Shown piece after piece: positions 11,201-19,185 of a stretch of DNA of 39,336 bases. A program made the position numbers and the translations under genes. The stretch is from Bigelowiella natans CCMP2755 (taxonomy: Eukaryota; Cercozoa; Chlorarachniophyceae), in contig ADNK01000727.1 in the NCBI GenBank assembly GCA_000320545.1, positions 1 to 39,336 on the forward strand, given 5' to 3'. The notes beneath the pieces are model-generated. The model was not told the origin of the DNA. It made no database searches and saw only the letters and a program-made list of their open reading frames with translations. The stretch's first letter is position 1, and the number at the start of each line of letters is the position of its first letter.

Positions 11201-11748
11201 CAACGTGGAACGCAGCCTGCCAGTCGGCGCATGATGGGATCATCGCTGTGTGCAAGTCTGACCTTCAGAACAAAGCATTCGACAAATCCTGCCGGTCCTC
11301 GCAGGTCTGGTTTGACTGGAGCAAGTCAGGCATCAGTGCGGTGCTGGTGCAAGATGGTGAGGTGGTTGGGGTGCATGGGCGAGCCTGCAATCCTGCAGAA
11401 TCTCGCCACTCCCCTGCCAAAGGCGAACTCCTCGCTTTCACCGAAGCCCAGCTCCACTTCCGTCCCCAGCTCCTCAGTCTGGATGGCTTCCTGATGGTGA
11501 CGGATCACCGACCGCTCCCAGGTGTCATTGAGAAATTGGATTCAGATGATGAGAACCTTGCCTCCCTCAGGGTCAAAACTGAGGAGTTCAGGGATGGGCG
11601 GACGCTGGTGCATGTCAAGGGCGACTCCAATCTGCAGCAGACTGCTACACCACACCCCACATTTGATTTCCCATCTGCCGTCAGCAGGGGAATGACACAA
11701 AATTTTCATTTCAAAAATTCACCTGCTGACGACCTACTGCTGAACTGA
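8221..11748 (+). CDS. Retrotransposon gag-pol, 5' part: Gag, protease, RT, RNase H (disrupted)
   Basis: The first ATG after the LTR is at 8221, giving 1,175 aa. Gag holds a CCHC zinc knuckle (C342, C345, H350, C355). The aspartic protease has WDSGA (D515). RT matches the Ty3/Gypsy type but with altered residues: the fingers DYR motif reads DCR (C773) and the catalytic YxDD reads HVDD (H874, D876, D877). RNase H keeps D1032, E1069 and D1095 (TDHRPL); its usual Tyr before the Glu helix is H1063. Retroelement sequence ends near GDSN (about 11630); the last 38 or so residues are read from the inverted repeat of the inserted element and are not part of pol. There is no tyrosine in the whole protein and no TpA in the retroelement-derived DNA; the only TAs in the frame lie in the inverted repeat. 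TGA is the only stop trinucleotide that can occur in such sequence, so the open frame is not proof of selection. Confidence 0.9.
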   Translation: MTPLDTAVDAAVAFTKDPTDSKAVQHALSALTPNPIFCELLCQGVEKATDARMFRAFRSMLIEAIPEGQPRQADVGAANLQLWRTFFAADNGNSLPADDADAVESPSADGKRGQQVQPEVRIESTNDINKVSVTLPKFNGSRGKCARWWKKVGKTLESAHPGFDLKEKNQWLPTIRGCLQGHQSGCERLEQCEDREPKLIGTADKLDVCLLMEKFVKSHDRNSKDHLLQEWRALSQNDRELIDDFKTRFFGSVADLKEQGHVIPPDQLCDCFRDTCKESATLRIKKKEITDIDAAVDHIAEIEANAVKGTSKGLHNVPRSDRAGGNEGTKETFTDRKGEVGCTHCCGLKHGQSQCHRRKKGKPKMTLKERIDLEDQRDERRNGHNGRKGNLRGNLNNASQVLQQQAEKQGKAMNTLPTMLGGGKEAPQEPTLQDVRSVLHAASPCEAAGPPPDAADVPPVGPVPSAEDCKPASAPTPTPSPQSADSLHGSRKVSMTNIGLRNSKGQFVTFAALWDSGAMPESRVNLHTVKALGPQRLVEVHRENHKNAQDQSTFSTIGSIELEVNLNGEVVPHTFKVAPVHVNIVLGQGFLELVGGVIDVVNHTVACLRSSRRVQQPVIKVSEWKSVGNIGAKDHVNSLPPPEECRKMCPGKNLRQTAEILERTPPDDDPTVEQGRERVKHSLDAKCESITVPRTSPSPHIRPVRLRLKEGHEDVIVNAPPRPRPDRDWDRIENQVAEWERQGKVVPTTSAWNTPHVVAAKSAPPHFRPAQDCRRVNEVLAPVKFPLHRIDLIVDDLARKKIESILDQMEAHMQTPVHKRDQFMLAFSTRKGKHMFTVLPHGTKVSGDLCTQRKFEIQSSDGGSVLLWHFTFSHVDDDAAGADTVAAHIFIMQCVLDRFLKFGMVIRPEKCEWLKKEVVHLGHLVGDGIARPDPKSLAAFDSLPKRPLNHKELRRFLGMAQWHLKRFAPECAECAAVLSSTCNRKPNSESPLAATWNAACQSAHDGIIAVCKSDLQNKAFDKSCRSSQVWFDWSKSGISAVLVQDGEVVGVHGRACNPAESRHSPAKGELLAFTEAQLHFRPQLLSLDGFLMVTDHRPLPGVIEKLDSDDENLASLRVKTEEFRDGRTLVHVKGDSNLQQTATPHPTFDFPSAVSRGMTQNFHFKNSPADDLLLN
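11633..11640. repeat. Left junction direct repeat TGCAGCAG
   Basis: TGCAGCAG here and at 32310-32317 is a candidate target duplication of the inner element, but it overlaps the inverted-repeat match, which starts at 11634. Within pol, GDSN lies before this junction and SDFWSR after the other one, so the true junction is within a few bases. Confidence 0.4.
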
Positions 11749-11987
11749 ATTGTTAGAATGACATGGCAAAATTGCACGAGCATGACATGTCAAGTGTTCG
11801 ACATTTGATTTCCCATCAGCAATCAGTAGCAAAATGTGCGAAAATGCGCAACATGAAAGCTTCACCTACTGACGACCTGCTGCTGAACTGAATTGCTATG
11901 ATGACATGATGAAAATCACAGGCACAATTATCGAATCCCATGTGTTTTGTGAAAACAATCTTTGTTAAAAATGACATAGCAAAAAAT
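11634..11987 (+). repeat. Left terminal inverted repeat
   Basis: Matches the reverse complement of 31981-32325 with 15 substitutions, all transitions, and one 9-nt length difference. In every substitution the left copy has A/T and the right copy G/C. It holds nine TAs; eight can be aligned and all eight read CA or TG in the right copy. It contains a tandem pair of about 142-bp units. Confidence 0.95.
11660..11944 (+). repeat. Tandem repeat of about 142 bp within the left inverted repeat
   Basis: Two diverged copies start with CATTTGATTTCCCATC at 11660 and 11802, and each contains the word GACGACCT followed by a CTGCTGAACTGAATTG core. The right inverted repeat has the same pair. Repeated blocks at virus ends may serve replication or packaging; that is inference. 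Confidence 0.7.
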
Positions 11988-12024
11988 CATCGCAATGTTG
12001 CCCGTCACTATAGTCTTTGCAAGG

Positions 12025-14007
12025 CTATTGAGGGGAAGTTCTCTCGAAATTGAACACGTCGCAATGGATTTTCACGTCGTCGTTTTTCGGCCAGAAGTGA
12101 GAGGTCTCTCCAATGCGGAACTTATGCATCTGTCCTGGAACAATTCTGGTCCACGCGAATTTTTCGTTGATTCTTTTTGTCGAACGAACCGCAGAAAATG
12201 ATATTCGTTTCGCTCCGATCTGCGTTGCCAAGGTGGAAACATAGTGCATCTTCAAGGTGTGACTCTTGGCATCAGCAACGTTAATGAGATGAAGCACTTT
12301 CTCCCCCTTGAATCGATAGATGCGAACTGCATCGAATGCTGCATTGTTCCATTCCAGAGGCACTGCCCAAACCTGTTCGCCATCTTTCACATCCTCAAAT
12401 ATTTTTTTCAGATCTTCAGTAGTTTCGTATTCGTGGACGGCATGGGCTTTCCAATCAACTGGAGCATTTTTTGAGTCGCAGACGATGACCTTTTTGTCTT
12501 CTGTTTTCATTGCTGCTTTTAGTTGAGCTAAGAAGTCCATCTCCACTACCCAGCCCATGAAAGAAGGGTTTTGAAGGTTTTCGGCAATGTTGTATCCCAT
12601 TTTCACCGCCAAAAAACTGTGCTTGATCACCAGTAGCTTTAACACGTATTTACTCACGAATACTGGATGTTTATTTGTCACCAATCCCGGAGTCTTCAAA
12701 GTGCACACCAGATGGTTTATGGCGTCAGCGCTCTCGTGTCCCGCGGTACCCTTCAAAAGAGATTCTGCGTTTCCCACTTTGTCAATCATCCGATTTATTT
12801 GTCCCTTCACTGTTTTTAGATCTGTTGCAAACATCCATCGTGCAGAATGACCTGCAAAGTAGAACTTCTCGCGGAGCTTCTCGGAAAATTCATTCTCCTT
12901 GTCTAGACAATCGATATACGTACAGACTTCTTTTTGGAATGCCTCGTCCTTTGATGCAGCAAGGTATTGCTCCAATGTCCACGGATGCATTGTATGGCGT
13001 ATCACTTCATCGAAGGCTTCTTTGCCAGCCAAAGACTTTGTAACGATGTTAACCCGTACATTGTCGTAGTGGCATGATTGCTCAAGGGCTTGGTGGTGCT
13101 GTCCATCTATCCTCAGACCATCGAGCACCACGATGTCTGCTTTACTACCATTCAAGGTTCCAGTTGCTACTAATCTCGATTTGTTCAGCTCTCCATCATT
13201 GATAAAGGAGAACATCCGGGCAGCTTTCTTGGTCTCTCCGTTGAGGAAAACCACTGTCGGAGGTCTAGCACGCAAAAAATGGACCCATAAGACGTTCTTC
13301 CCCGCAGTCCACCTCGAGACTGCCCAGCCCCAAGTCGTCACCGATTTCCCAAGTCCAGGTGTTCCAACTATTTCAAGTTCACGCTCCTCCTCCAGCTTAG
13401 TCCAAAGCTCAATGACTTCCTCCCGCCCATACAATCGGAGTTCGCCATTTCCGGTAGCATTGCGCAGACCAGCAATACCCAATCCGCTCACGACGAAGAA
13501 TTTCCCTCTCTGTGGTGTATCTGAAATGTATATCTGCGCTGAAATGTCTTCCCAGTGGGCCTCTTCCCCCCTGCCGCTTTCATCAATTTCCATGGCTGAA
13601 CACACAGGCAAAACTATCTCAGCACACCAATTGCTCATCAGATGTTACAAAAATACATTACCGGTTGCATCCTCGAATTTCTTTGACACGTCCTTCAGTT
13701 CTGCCTCCTTCGCCTGAATTTCCTCGTCCAATTTGTCAATAGCACCCTTGAGCGCCTCTTCTTTCTCCTTATTCTTCTCCGTTGCCCAAGCGATGCTCAA
13801 AGCTTTTCTTTCATCCCTCAATTTCTCGATTTGTTTGCTAATAGAGTCCATCTGATTTCCCCATGCCTCAGAACGCTGAGAACACATCAAAGCTTAAGCT
13901 CCCGAACGCAAGCCTCGTAGGATAAGTACCTGTGCTTTCGAACTTCTCCTGCTAGGGATTCTTTCATCTACCTTCCTTTTCTCGTCAAAAGATCCACTAC
14001 GCTTCAT
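12025..14007 (-). CDS. CRN/RHS-type P-loop NTPase with nuclease-like C-terminus, three exons
   Basis: Exons 14007-13930, 13875-13662 and 13595-12025 joined by GT...AG introns of 54 and 66 bp give 620 aa. The N-terminal third is Lys/Glu-rich coiled coil. Then comes a P-loop domain with Walker A GTPGLGKS and a Walker B-like ADIVVLDGL. The C-terminus has an FDAVRIY...LHLINVADAKSHTLK pattern resembling the restriction-endonuclease-like domain of Crinkler and trypanosome RHS proteins. In those families the NTPase-nuclease pair is used as an effector or in conflict with mobile elements; the role here is inferred. It is the only gene of the inner element in which I could place spliceosomal introns, and it lies in the TA-normal tract. 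The start at 14007 is a choice; the open frame extends further upstream with plausible Ser/Pro-rich sequence. Confidence 0.65.
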
Positions 14008-14294
14008 CGAGTCTGATTTCGAGTCTGGTGTGAAGATCTTCACGGGAGACTCTCGTTGCGGCGAATCCCCGGAAAGAGCATTACCGGGAGTATTACCGGT
14101 ATTGCCCGTTAGTGTCCGTTAGTGTCCGAAGATTAGGGACTCCCATTTTCATCCCGGAATGCCCAGCAGCGGGGAGAGTCTCCGGTGAAGAACTGACACG
14201 TGTGGCTGATATGGCAAAGACATTAAATGTCAAATTTTCGGGCACACGATGCCTCAAAGCTCCAGCCCAGTGATGGTGTTTTCGTACCCAGGTT

Positions 14295-17200
14295 TCACCC
14301 ATTGATCCTCAAAGCCATCTTCAAACTCAACATCCTGAGGGGTGTACTTACCAAATGCTGGGTATGTTTGTTGGTTATTCTACTAAGATTACACTCCACA
14401 CAAGTTAATCTACAGTTGTTCCAGAGATGGGGTAGATCATTATCAATTCTATCCACAGAAACATTATCAGCAGTAAATCCACATCTACACACAGGGCATT
14501 GTGGATGATTATTAACAGTTCTTTTTATCCATTCCTCATCAATATATTCTTTATCTTTCCAAGTTCTACCAGCTCTTTTGTCCTGAGATTTATATGAAGA
14601 TACTTTCATTCGTAGTTTTTGAGAAATCATACTTTCTTTTAATCTGTAGCATTCTTTATCGCTGTGCTGATATATTTGTATCTGTGATAGGTCAGTTGAA
14701 CGAGTTATAGCAGTCCAGAGCCACTTGCGAGTAATTCTACAGGTGTTAGTATCGAACACGGTAATAGGGCCATCTACTGATAATCCTTGAAAACTATGAC
14801 AGGTAGAGGCATATGATAACCTAAAATGCTTACTAATTAATTCTATAGGAATTCTTATTTCTTCCATATCACATACATCATGTGTTACAAATTCTTTTTT
14901 ATTTACTTTAATAATTTCATAAGTGTAGTTCACATATAGTTTTGGTTTCTTATTGTACTTTTTACATGCAATCTCCATACCAGCATAGTAGCAAATACCA
15001 TCTACATAAACCTTTTTTCTCGGTTTCTTTTGTAGACCGTGGATATACTTACCTACTGAACGGGATCTAAAGTTGTAGAAGGTAATATTGTTAAGAGTCT
15101 TTACTTTATCCATACTTTCAACAACTTTAAAATATTTTTTTAGCACATCAAATGGTTTAGTTTTTACATCAAATATTTCTTGTTTTAATCGTGCAAGAGT
15201 ATTTCTTTCCTCGTCTGTTTTTACTCTCTTACAGATTTTAAGAGTGATTTGATTAGGGAACATATCATTCATAGCTTCAGTTGTTCTAACATCAATGTCT
15301 TTGATGTCATTAAACAGATATTCGTTTTCAATGGGATCCAATTGAGCTAAATCACCAGTAGCAATAAATTTTTTATTAGTATGCTTATCCATAAATAACT
15401 TAATTTTTGATAGTTGATGTATTGAATACATGTAAACCTCGTCAAAGCATATAACATCATGTGGTGAAATATCAAATTTTCTTATGCATTTACATTCGTT
15501 GTTATGAATGTTAAGGCTAAATAATCTATGATAAGTAATAGCATCGTGTCCGCTCTCACGAACATTTTGGCATGATTTATTAAACGGTGCTACGAACAAG
15601 ATTTTTTTACCTTTATATTTTTTAACTGAATAACTCTTACCACTACCAGGTAGTAAAGCATTCACAAGAGTTCTATCATGCTTATCAAATGCGTTTTTAA
15701 TTACTTCTGTATTCCATTCATTCACAATATCAATCTTATTAATGTTAATTGTTTCAGGTTCTGCCACTTCATTTTCTAAAGGAACAAAGTATTGACCCAT
15801 AACCTTAGTTTTTTCCTCCAATTTCACACCACCAATGTCTTTATTAAAATCAAAGTAAGGTTTAATCTTATCAACTTTGTCTCTTACAATGATACAATCA
15901 GTTTCAATAGCTGTAGGATGTAATCCTACAGATGAACATTTATCATATAAATTAAACATCTTAACAGAAACAAGGTCATGTGTCATATCTTTAATAGGTT
16001 TGAATGTTTCTCTTACCAGTTTTTTAGTGGTTCTTACAAGTAAGAATAGATCATCACTGATAGGGTTAATTTCGCCGCCATGTAATTTCTTATAATGGTT
16101 TGCTTCATTCAAATTTTTGTAAATTTTACACACTGATTTATGATTGTATTTCTTCTCAAGCTGTCCTGTAATTTTATTACATATGAATTTATTAGCATTG
16201 ATGGTTCCAAGTTCTGTTTTGTGCAGTTTATCAACTGCTTTGCTAAATTTAACAGCAGCAACATTAGAAGGTCTAATGTAGTGTAGTATATCGTAACTGT
16301 TTTCATTCATTTGTTTCAATTTGAATCCACATGCTCTGTTGTGTCTTTTAGGTAACAAGATGTTGTGAGCTTCACCTCCATCTAAACTCATTACAACACA
16401 CATTGCAAGGTCTTCTACAGAATGATCATCACATTTAACATGATTATCAAAATAATGAAAAATAGGAATTCGAGAGATTGATTTTGAAGCCCAAGTGCAA
16501 CATTCATTAACATCAATGCCATTTCCAACAGCATCATCACTTAGTCTTCCTGCAGCAGGTCCTTTGGGACGTGCTTCATTCATTCTTAATGCTTCATTGT
16601 TAAAAATGCTTGTGTGTTCTTTTTTGATGATTTTTTGATAGAAGTCATCATCTGCTTTCACAAAATTTTCATGGTTGTTTTCATTTGCATCACAAGTAAT
16701 GATGTCATTCACGTTGTCATGGTCAGGATGAGATGTGACACATGGTTCATTGCCAATTCCAAATGACAAAGAAAGCATTCTGTCATGTTGAAAAAATGTT
16801 CTTGGTTCGCATTTGTGAACATTGATCATTTCAATTGACAATTCCCTCATGTCGCCACAATGAAAACATTCAATCCATTCATCATTCACTGTTTCAATGT
16901 GAGATGCGATGTCATTGAGGTTTTCAATGAATTTGAAACAATCACTTTTTTCTTCATCCATTGATCTGAATTTGTGTTTGTTGTGCACTTGTGATGTGCA
17001 TTTGTCACATTCTGCTTCTTTTTTTTTCTGTTCCAATTCTTTGATTTGGTGATTGAGCAAATGAGCATGATCATTGTGAACCATGACTCTGAAGTTTCGT
17101 GGTGAGATGTGCTCATTGTGTTTCTCAGGTGCAAACTTGTCAACTGAATTGTGCACGTCATCGCAAACGGTCAGCCCTGGTTCACATTTCTCAAAAAACT

Positions 17201-18164
17201 TTTTGATCTCTGCCAATGCAACAGCACCATCCTTTTTTTTTTCTTTTTTTCCTGCAATGTTGCAAAGAGCATTGTGAGCAAGATTTTTGCATCTGGATTT
17301 TTCAAATGATTTTTCACATGAGTTCATGACAGCATTGAACATGCAAGAATTCTCTCTGTTGCATTTTTCAGGTTGATGGAATGGTTCACCAAAAGTTTTG
17401 GCATCTTGGTCAATTTCACATTTGAGGCATTTGCAATTCATGGCCACATTGTTGTCATCATCTTTCACCACAATTTGACCAACATCATGATCACTTGATG
17501 ATTTGGAATCATGAGATCCATTGCAAATGATTTTGATGTGATCACCATGTTCAAATGAAGGGTCATTCATTTCCTCAGCCATGTTTTGGTTTCTCATTGA
17601 CACTCCACAAACTTGTCCATCAAGTGATTTTGATTTGATTTTGACAAATCTGCCAATGGCATTTCCAAATGCTTGAGCAGTTTTTTTCAAAACCACACCG
17701 TTGATGGTCATCACATTTGCTGGTCTCAGTCCTTTGTGATTGAATTCATCAACAGCATGTTTTCTTTCTTCATCTGCCCTGCGATGAACAAAAATTGTGC
17801 AACTTGCATTGGTTCCACCATGAATTGTGCGACATGTTTTTTTCAGTTGGCTTTCGTTGAGGTTTCTGAAAGAATTGAGACTGCCATTCACAACTTCAAA
17901 AGGTGATCCTTTGACATTCAATTTGTTGCAAGTTCCACCACCAATCTCAACCAATCGGTTGGTGTTGATGTTGCATCCATGACCATTTTTCATCTCTTTG
18001 TTTTCAATTTCAGTGAAAAGCTTTTGCAAGTTCTTTTTTTGAAGAGAACCAAACTTTCCAAATTTTTTCAAAAAACTTTTCATTGTGTTGTTGGACACAT
18101 CATCATTGCAGATTGGATTTCTTTGAGTGAGAATCAAACGAATGAAAATTTGAAAAAAATCCAT
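14295..18164 (-). CDS. Large replication protein: PolB-like region, SF1 helicase, HNH-like C-terminus
   Basis: Start taken at MDFFQIF (18164), giving 1,289 aa; the frame is open further upstream, but only antisense to the zinc-finger gene. Approximate order: residues 1-500, Cys/His/Lys-rich, unknown, with SCMFNAVMNS resembling the nucleophile helix of OTU-like cysteine peptidases (weak); about 655-665 KFICNKITG, resembling PolB motif B; about 750 IETDCIIV, resembling PolB motif C; about 840 Walker A PGSGKS; then Walker B VICFDEVYM, IATGDLAQLDP, and LWTAITRS, together an SF1 (Pif1/RecD-like) helicase; about 1225-1255 CPVC...VDRIDND...CN, HNH-like. The first 500 or so residues contain no Tyr and their DNA no TA; the remainder has normal Tyr and TA. 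The helicase motifs look intact. The PolB reading is tentative because motif C is atypical. Confidence 0.6.
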   Translation of the reverse strand: MDFFQIFIRLILTQRNPICNDDVSNNTMKSFLKKFGKFGSLQKKNLQKLFTEIENKEMKNGHGCNINTNRLVEIGGGTCNKLNVKGSPFEVVNGSLNSFRNLNESQLKKTCRTIHGGTNASCTIFVHRRADEERKHAVDEFNHKGLRPANVMTINGVVLKKTAQAFGNAIGRFVKIKSKSLDGQVCGVSMRNQNMAEEMNDPSFEHGDHIKIICNGSHDSKSSSDHDVGQIVVKDDDNNVAMNCKCLKCEIDQDAKTFGEPFHQPEKCNRENSCMFNAVMNSCEKSFEKSRCKNLAHNALCNIAGKKEKKKDGAVALAEIKKFFEKCEPGLTVCDDVHNSVDKFAPEKHNEHISPRNFRVMVHNDHAHLLNHQIKELEQKKKEAECDKCTSQVHNKHKFRSMDEEKSDCFKFIENLNDIASHIETVNDEWIECFHCGDMRELSIEMINVHKCEPRTFFQHDRMLSLSFGIGNEPCVTSHPDHDNVNDIITCDANENNHENFVKADDDFYQKIIKKEHTSIFNNEALRMNEARPKGPAAGRLSDDAVGNGIDVNECCTWASKSISRIPIFHYFDNHVKCDDHSVEDLAMCVVMSLDGGEAHNILLPKRHNRACGFKLKQMNENSYDILHYIRPSNVAAVKFSKAVDKLHKTELGTINANKFICNKITGQLEKKYNHKSVCKIYKNLNEANHYKKLHGGEINPISDDLFLLVRTTKKLVRETFKPIKDMTHDLVSVKMFNLYDKCSSVGLHPTAIETDCIIVRDKVDKIKPYFDFNKDIGGVKLEEKTKVMGQYFVPLENEVAEPETININKIDIVNEWNTEVIKNAFDKHDRTLVNALLPGSGKSYSVKKYKGKKILFVAPFNKSCQNVRESGHDAITYHRLFSLNIHNNECKCIRKFDISPHDVICFDEVYMYSIHQLSKIKLFMDKHTNKKFIATGDLAQLDPIENEYLFNDIKDIDVRTTEAMNDMFPNQITLKICKRVKTDEERNTLARLKQEIFDVKTKPFDVLKKYFKVVESMDKVKTLNNITFYNFRSRSVGKYIHGLQKKPRKKVYVDGICYYAGMEIACKKYNKKPKLYVNYTYEIIKVNKKEFVTHDVCDMEEIRIPIELISKHFRLSYASTCHSFQGLSVDGPITVFDTNTCRITRKWLWTAITRSTDLSQIQIYQHSDKECYRLKESMISQKLRMKVSSYKSQDKRAGRTWKDKEYIDEEWIKRTVNNHPQCPVCRCGFTADNVSVDRIDNDLPHLWNNCRLTCVECNLSRITNKHTQHLVSTPLRMLSLKMALRING

Positions 18165-18229
18165 GGTTTTTTTGAGAGTTTTGAAACGACCATGAAATGG
18201 TTTGAAAAGAAAAAATCTGCAGTGTTGCA

Positions 18230-18547
18230 ATGAGCGAAAACAACAAAACATTTGAATCCAAAACTTCAGGACATGTGAAAGAATTCTGCAAAAAGAACTC
18301 TCAAAAATGGCTGCGAAAGGTGGAATGCAAAGCCTGCAATTGCATGATTGGATCAGCATCACCATCTCGACACAAAAGAACCAAAAAACACATGTTCAAT
18401 GGCAATCCTAATCCATCCGAAGAGCAGAAAAAATTTGCAGATGACAACAAATGTGTCAAGTTTGGAAAATGCAAATTGGTCAAATTGGAAGAAAAATTGG
18501 ATTTTGTCATGAAGAAATTGGAAGAGTTAGGAAACAAAACACAATGA
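18230..18547 (+). CDS. Small C2H2-type zinc-finger protein
   Basis: 105 aa. It holds CKACNCMIGSASPSRHKRTKKH: Cys-x2-Cys, 12 residues, His-x5-His, a U1/BED-like zinc finger. A basic region and a short C-terminal helix (LVKLEEKLDFVMKKLEELG) follow. It is divergent from the polymerase/helicase gene, with about 65 bp between the starts, so the two may share a promoter. Small zinc-finger DNA-binding proteins are common in Polinton-like viruses. No tyrosine; one TA (18409). Confidence 0.6.
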   Translation: MSENNKTFESKTSGHVKEFCKKNSQKWLRKVECKACNCMIGSASPSRHKRTKKHMFNGNPNPSEEQKKFADDNKCVKFGKCKLVKLEEKLDFVMKKLEELGNKTQ

Positions 18548-18550
18548 ATG

Positions 18551-18594
18551 CAATTTCATGATCATCACAATGATTGTTGTGATCATGAAATTGA
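18551..18594. terminator. Hairpin between convergent genes
   Basis: CAATTTCATGATCA, then TCACAATGATTGT, then TGTGATCATGAAATTG form an imperfect inverted repeat with a stem of about 14-17 bp. It lies just beyond the zinc-finger stop and at the 3' end of the minus-strand gene, where a 3'-end or termination signal is expected. The function is inferred from position and shape. Confidence 0.5.
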
Positions 18595-18861
18595 ACAATG
18601 AATGAGTTGAACATTGATGGTTTTTGTTTTGTGACCATCAACATTGTCATTGTGATCATCAACATTTTTGAACCTTGCATGCCAAGATGGTTCACTGCAC
18701 ATTTCTTTCTCTTCAACATTGGGTTTCACAAGACCTGATTTGATCAGCATGTCCCCATTCTGTCCTTTGCAATTGTCAATGTTTTTCATGAATGCTTCTG
18801 CAGATTCATCACTAACTTCAGGTTTTGTTGGAACTTTTTCATCCTTGTCATCGTCACTCAT
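18583..18861 (-). CDS. Hypothetical acidic protein
   Basis: Starts MSDDDKDEK at 18861; 92 aa, acidic N-terminus, no recognisable domain, no Tyr. It is convergent with the zinc-finger gene across a hairpin. In TA-poor DNA only TGA stops remain, so short frames like this must be treated with caution. Its composition (DESAEAFMKN, EEKEMCSEPSW) looks protein-like rather than a shadow. Confidence 0.35.
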   Translation of the reverse strand: MSDDDKDEKVPTKPEVSDESAEAFMKNIDNCKGQNGDMLIKSGLVKPNVEEKEMCSEPSWHARFKNVDDHNDNVDGHKTKTINVQLIHCSIS

Positions 18862-18902
18862 TGTGATGTGACTGCACATTTTGTGATGATTTCAAACGAA
18901 TG

Positions 18903-19154
18903 TCAATCAAATGATGCTGTTGTGCCATCAACTTTTTCAGGAACCTTTGGAATTTCTTTTTTCTTCTTTTCCTCCTCTTTCATTTTTGGTTTGCGAACAT
19001 CCTCAAAATGTTTCTTGTTGCATTTGCTTGTCTTCTCTTTTTTTTCTTGACATCTCTTCTTTTGGCATGCTGTCATTTTTTCTCCATTTGATTTGCAATG
19101 TGCTTTTTGTTTTTCCTCATCAGACATTTGTTGAAATGGTTCAGATTTTTGCAT
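18903..19154 (-). CDS. Hypothetical Lys/Glu-rich small protein
   Basis: Up to 83 aa, probably starting at MSDEEKQKAH about nine codons into the frame. It is very basic, with Cys and His scattered (KMTACQKKRCQEKK) and a KKKKEIPKVPEK tail. It may be a DNA-binding or virion core protein, but no family is recognised. It is divergent from the next plus-strand gene. Confidence 0.35.
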   Translation of the reverse strand: MQKSEPFQQMSDEEKQKAHCKSNGEKMTACQKKRCQEKKEKTSKCNKKHFEDVRKPKMKEEEKKKKEIPKVPEKVDGTTASFD

Positions 19155-19185
19155 TTGAAAAAAATGATCTCAACTCAATTGACAC

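Noticed and set aside
7890-11645. Simple codon bias against UpA
   Set aside because: TA is also missing at codon junctions, in noncoding LTR sequence and in the inverted repeat, and catalytic residues were lost.
14093-14302. Minus-strand frame upstream of the CRN/RHS gene
   Set aside because: No recognisable protein. It could be an upstream exon ending at a GTAATA donor, but no acceptor joins it convincingly.
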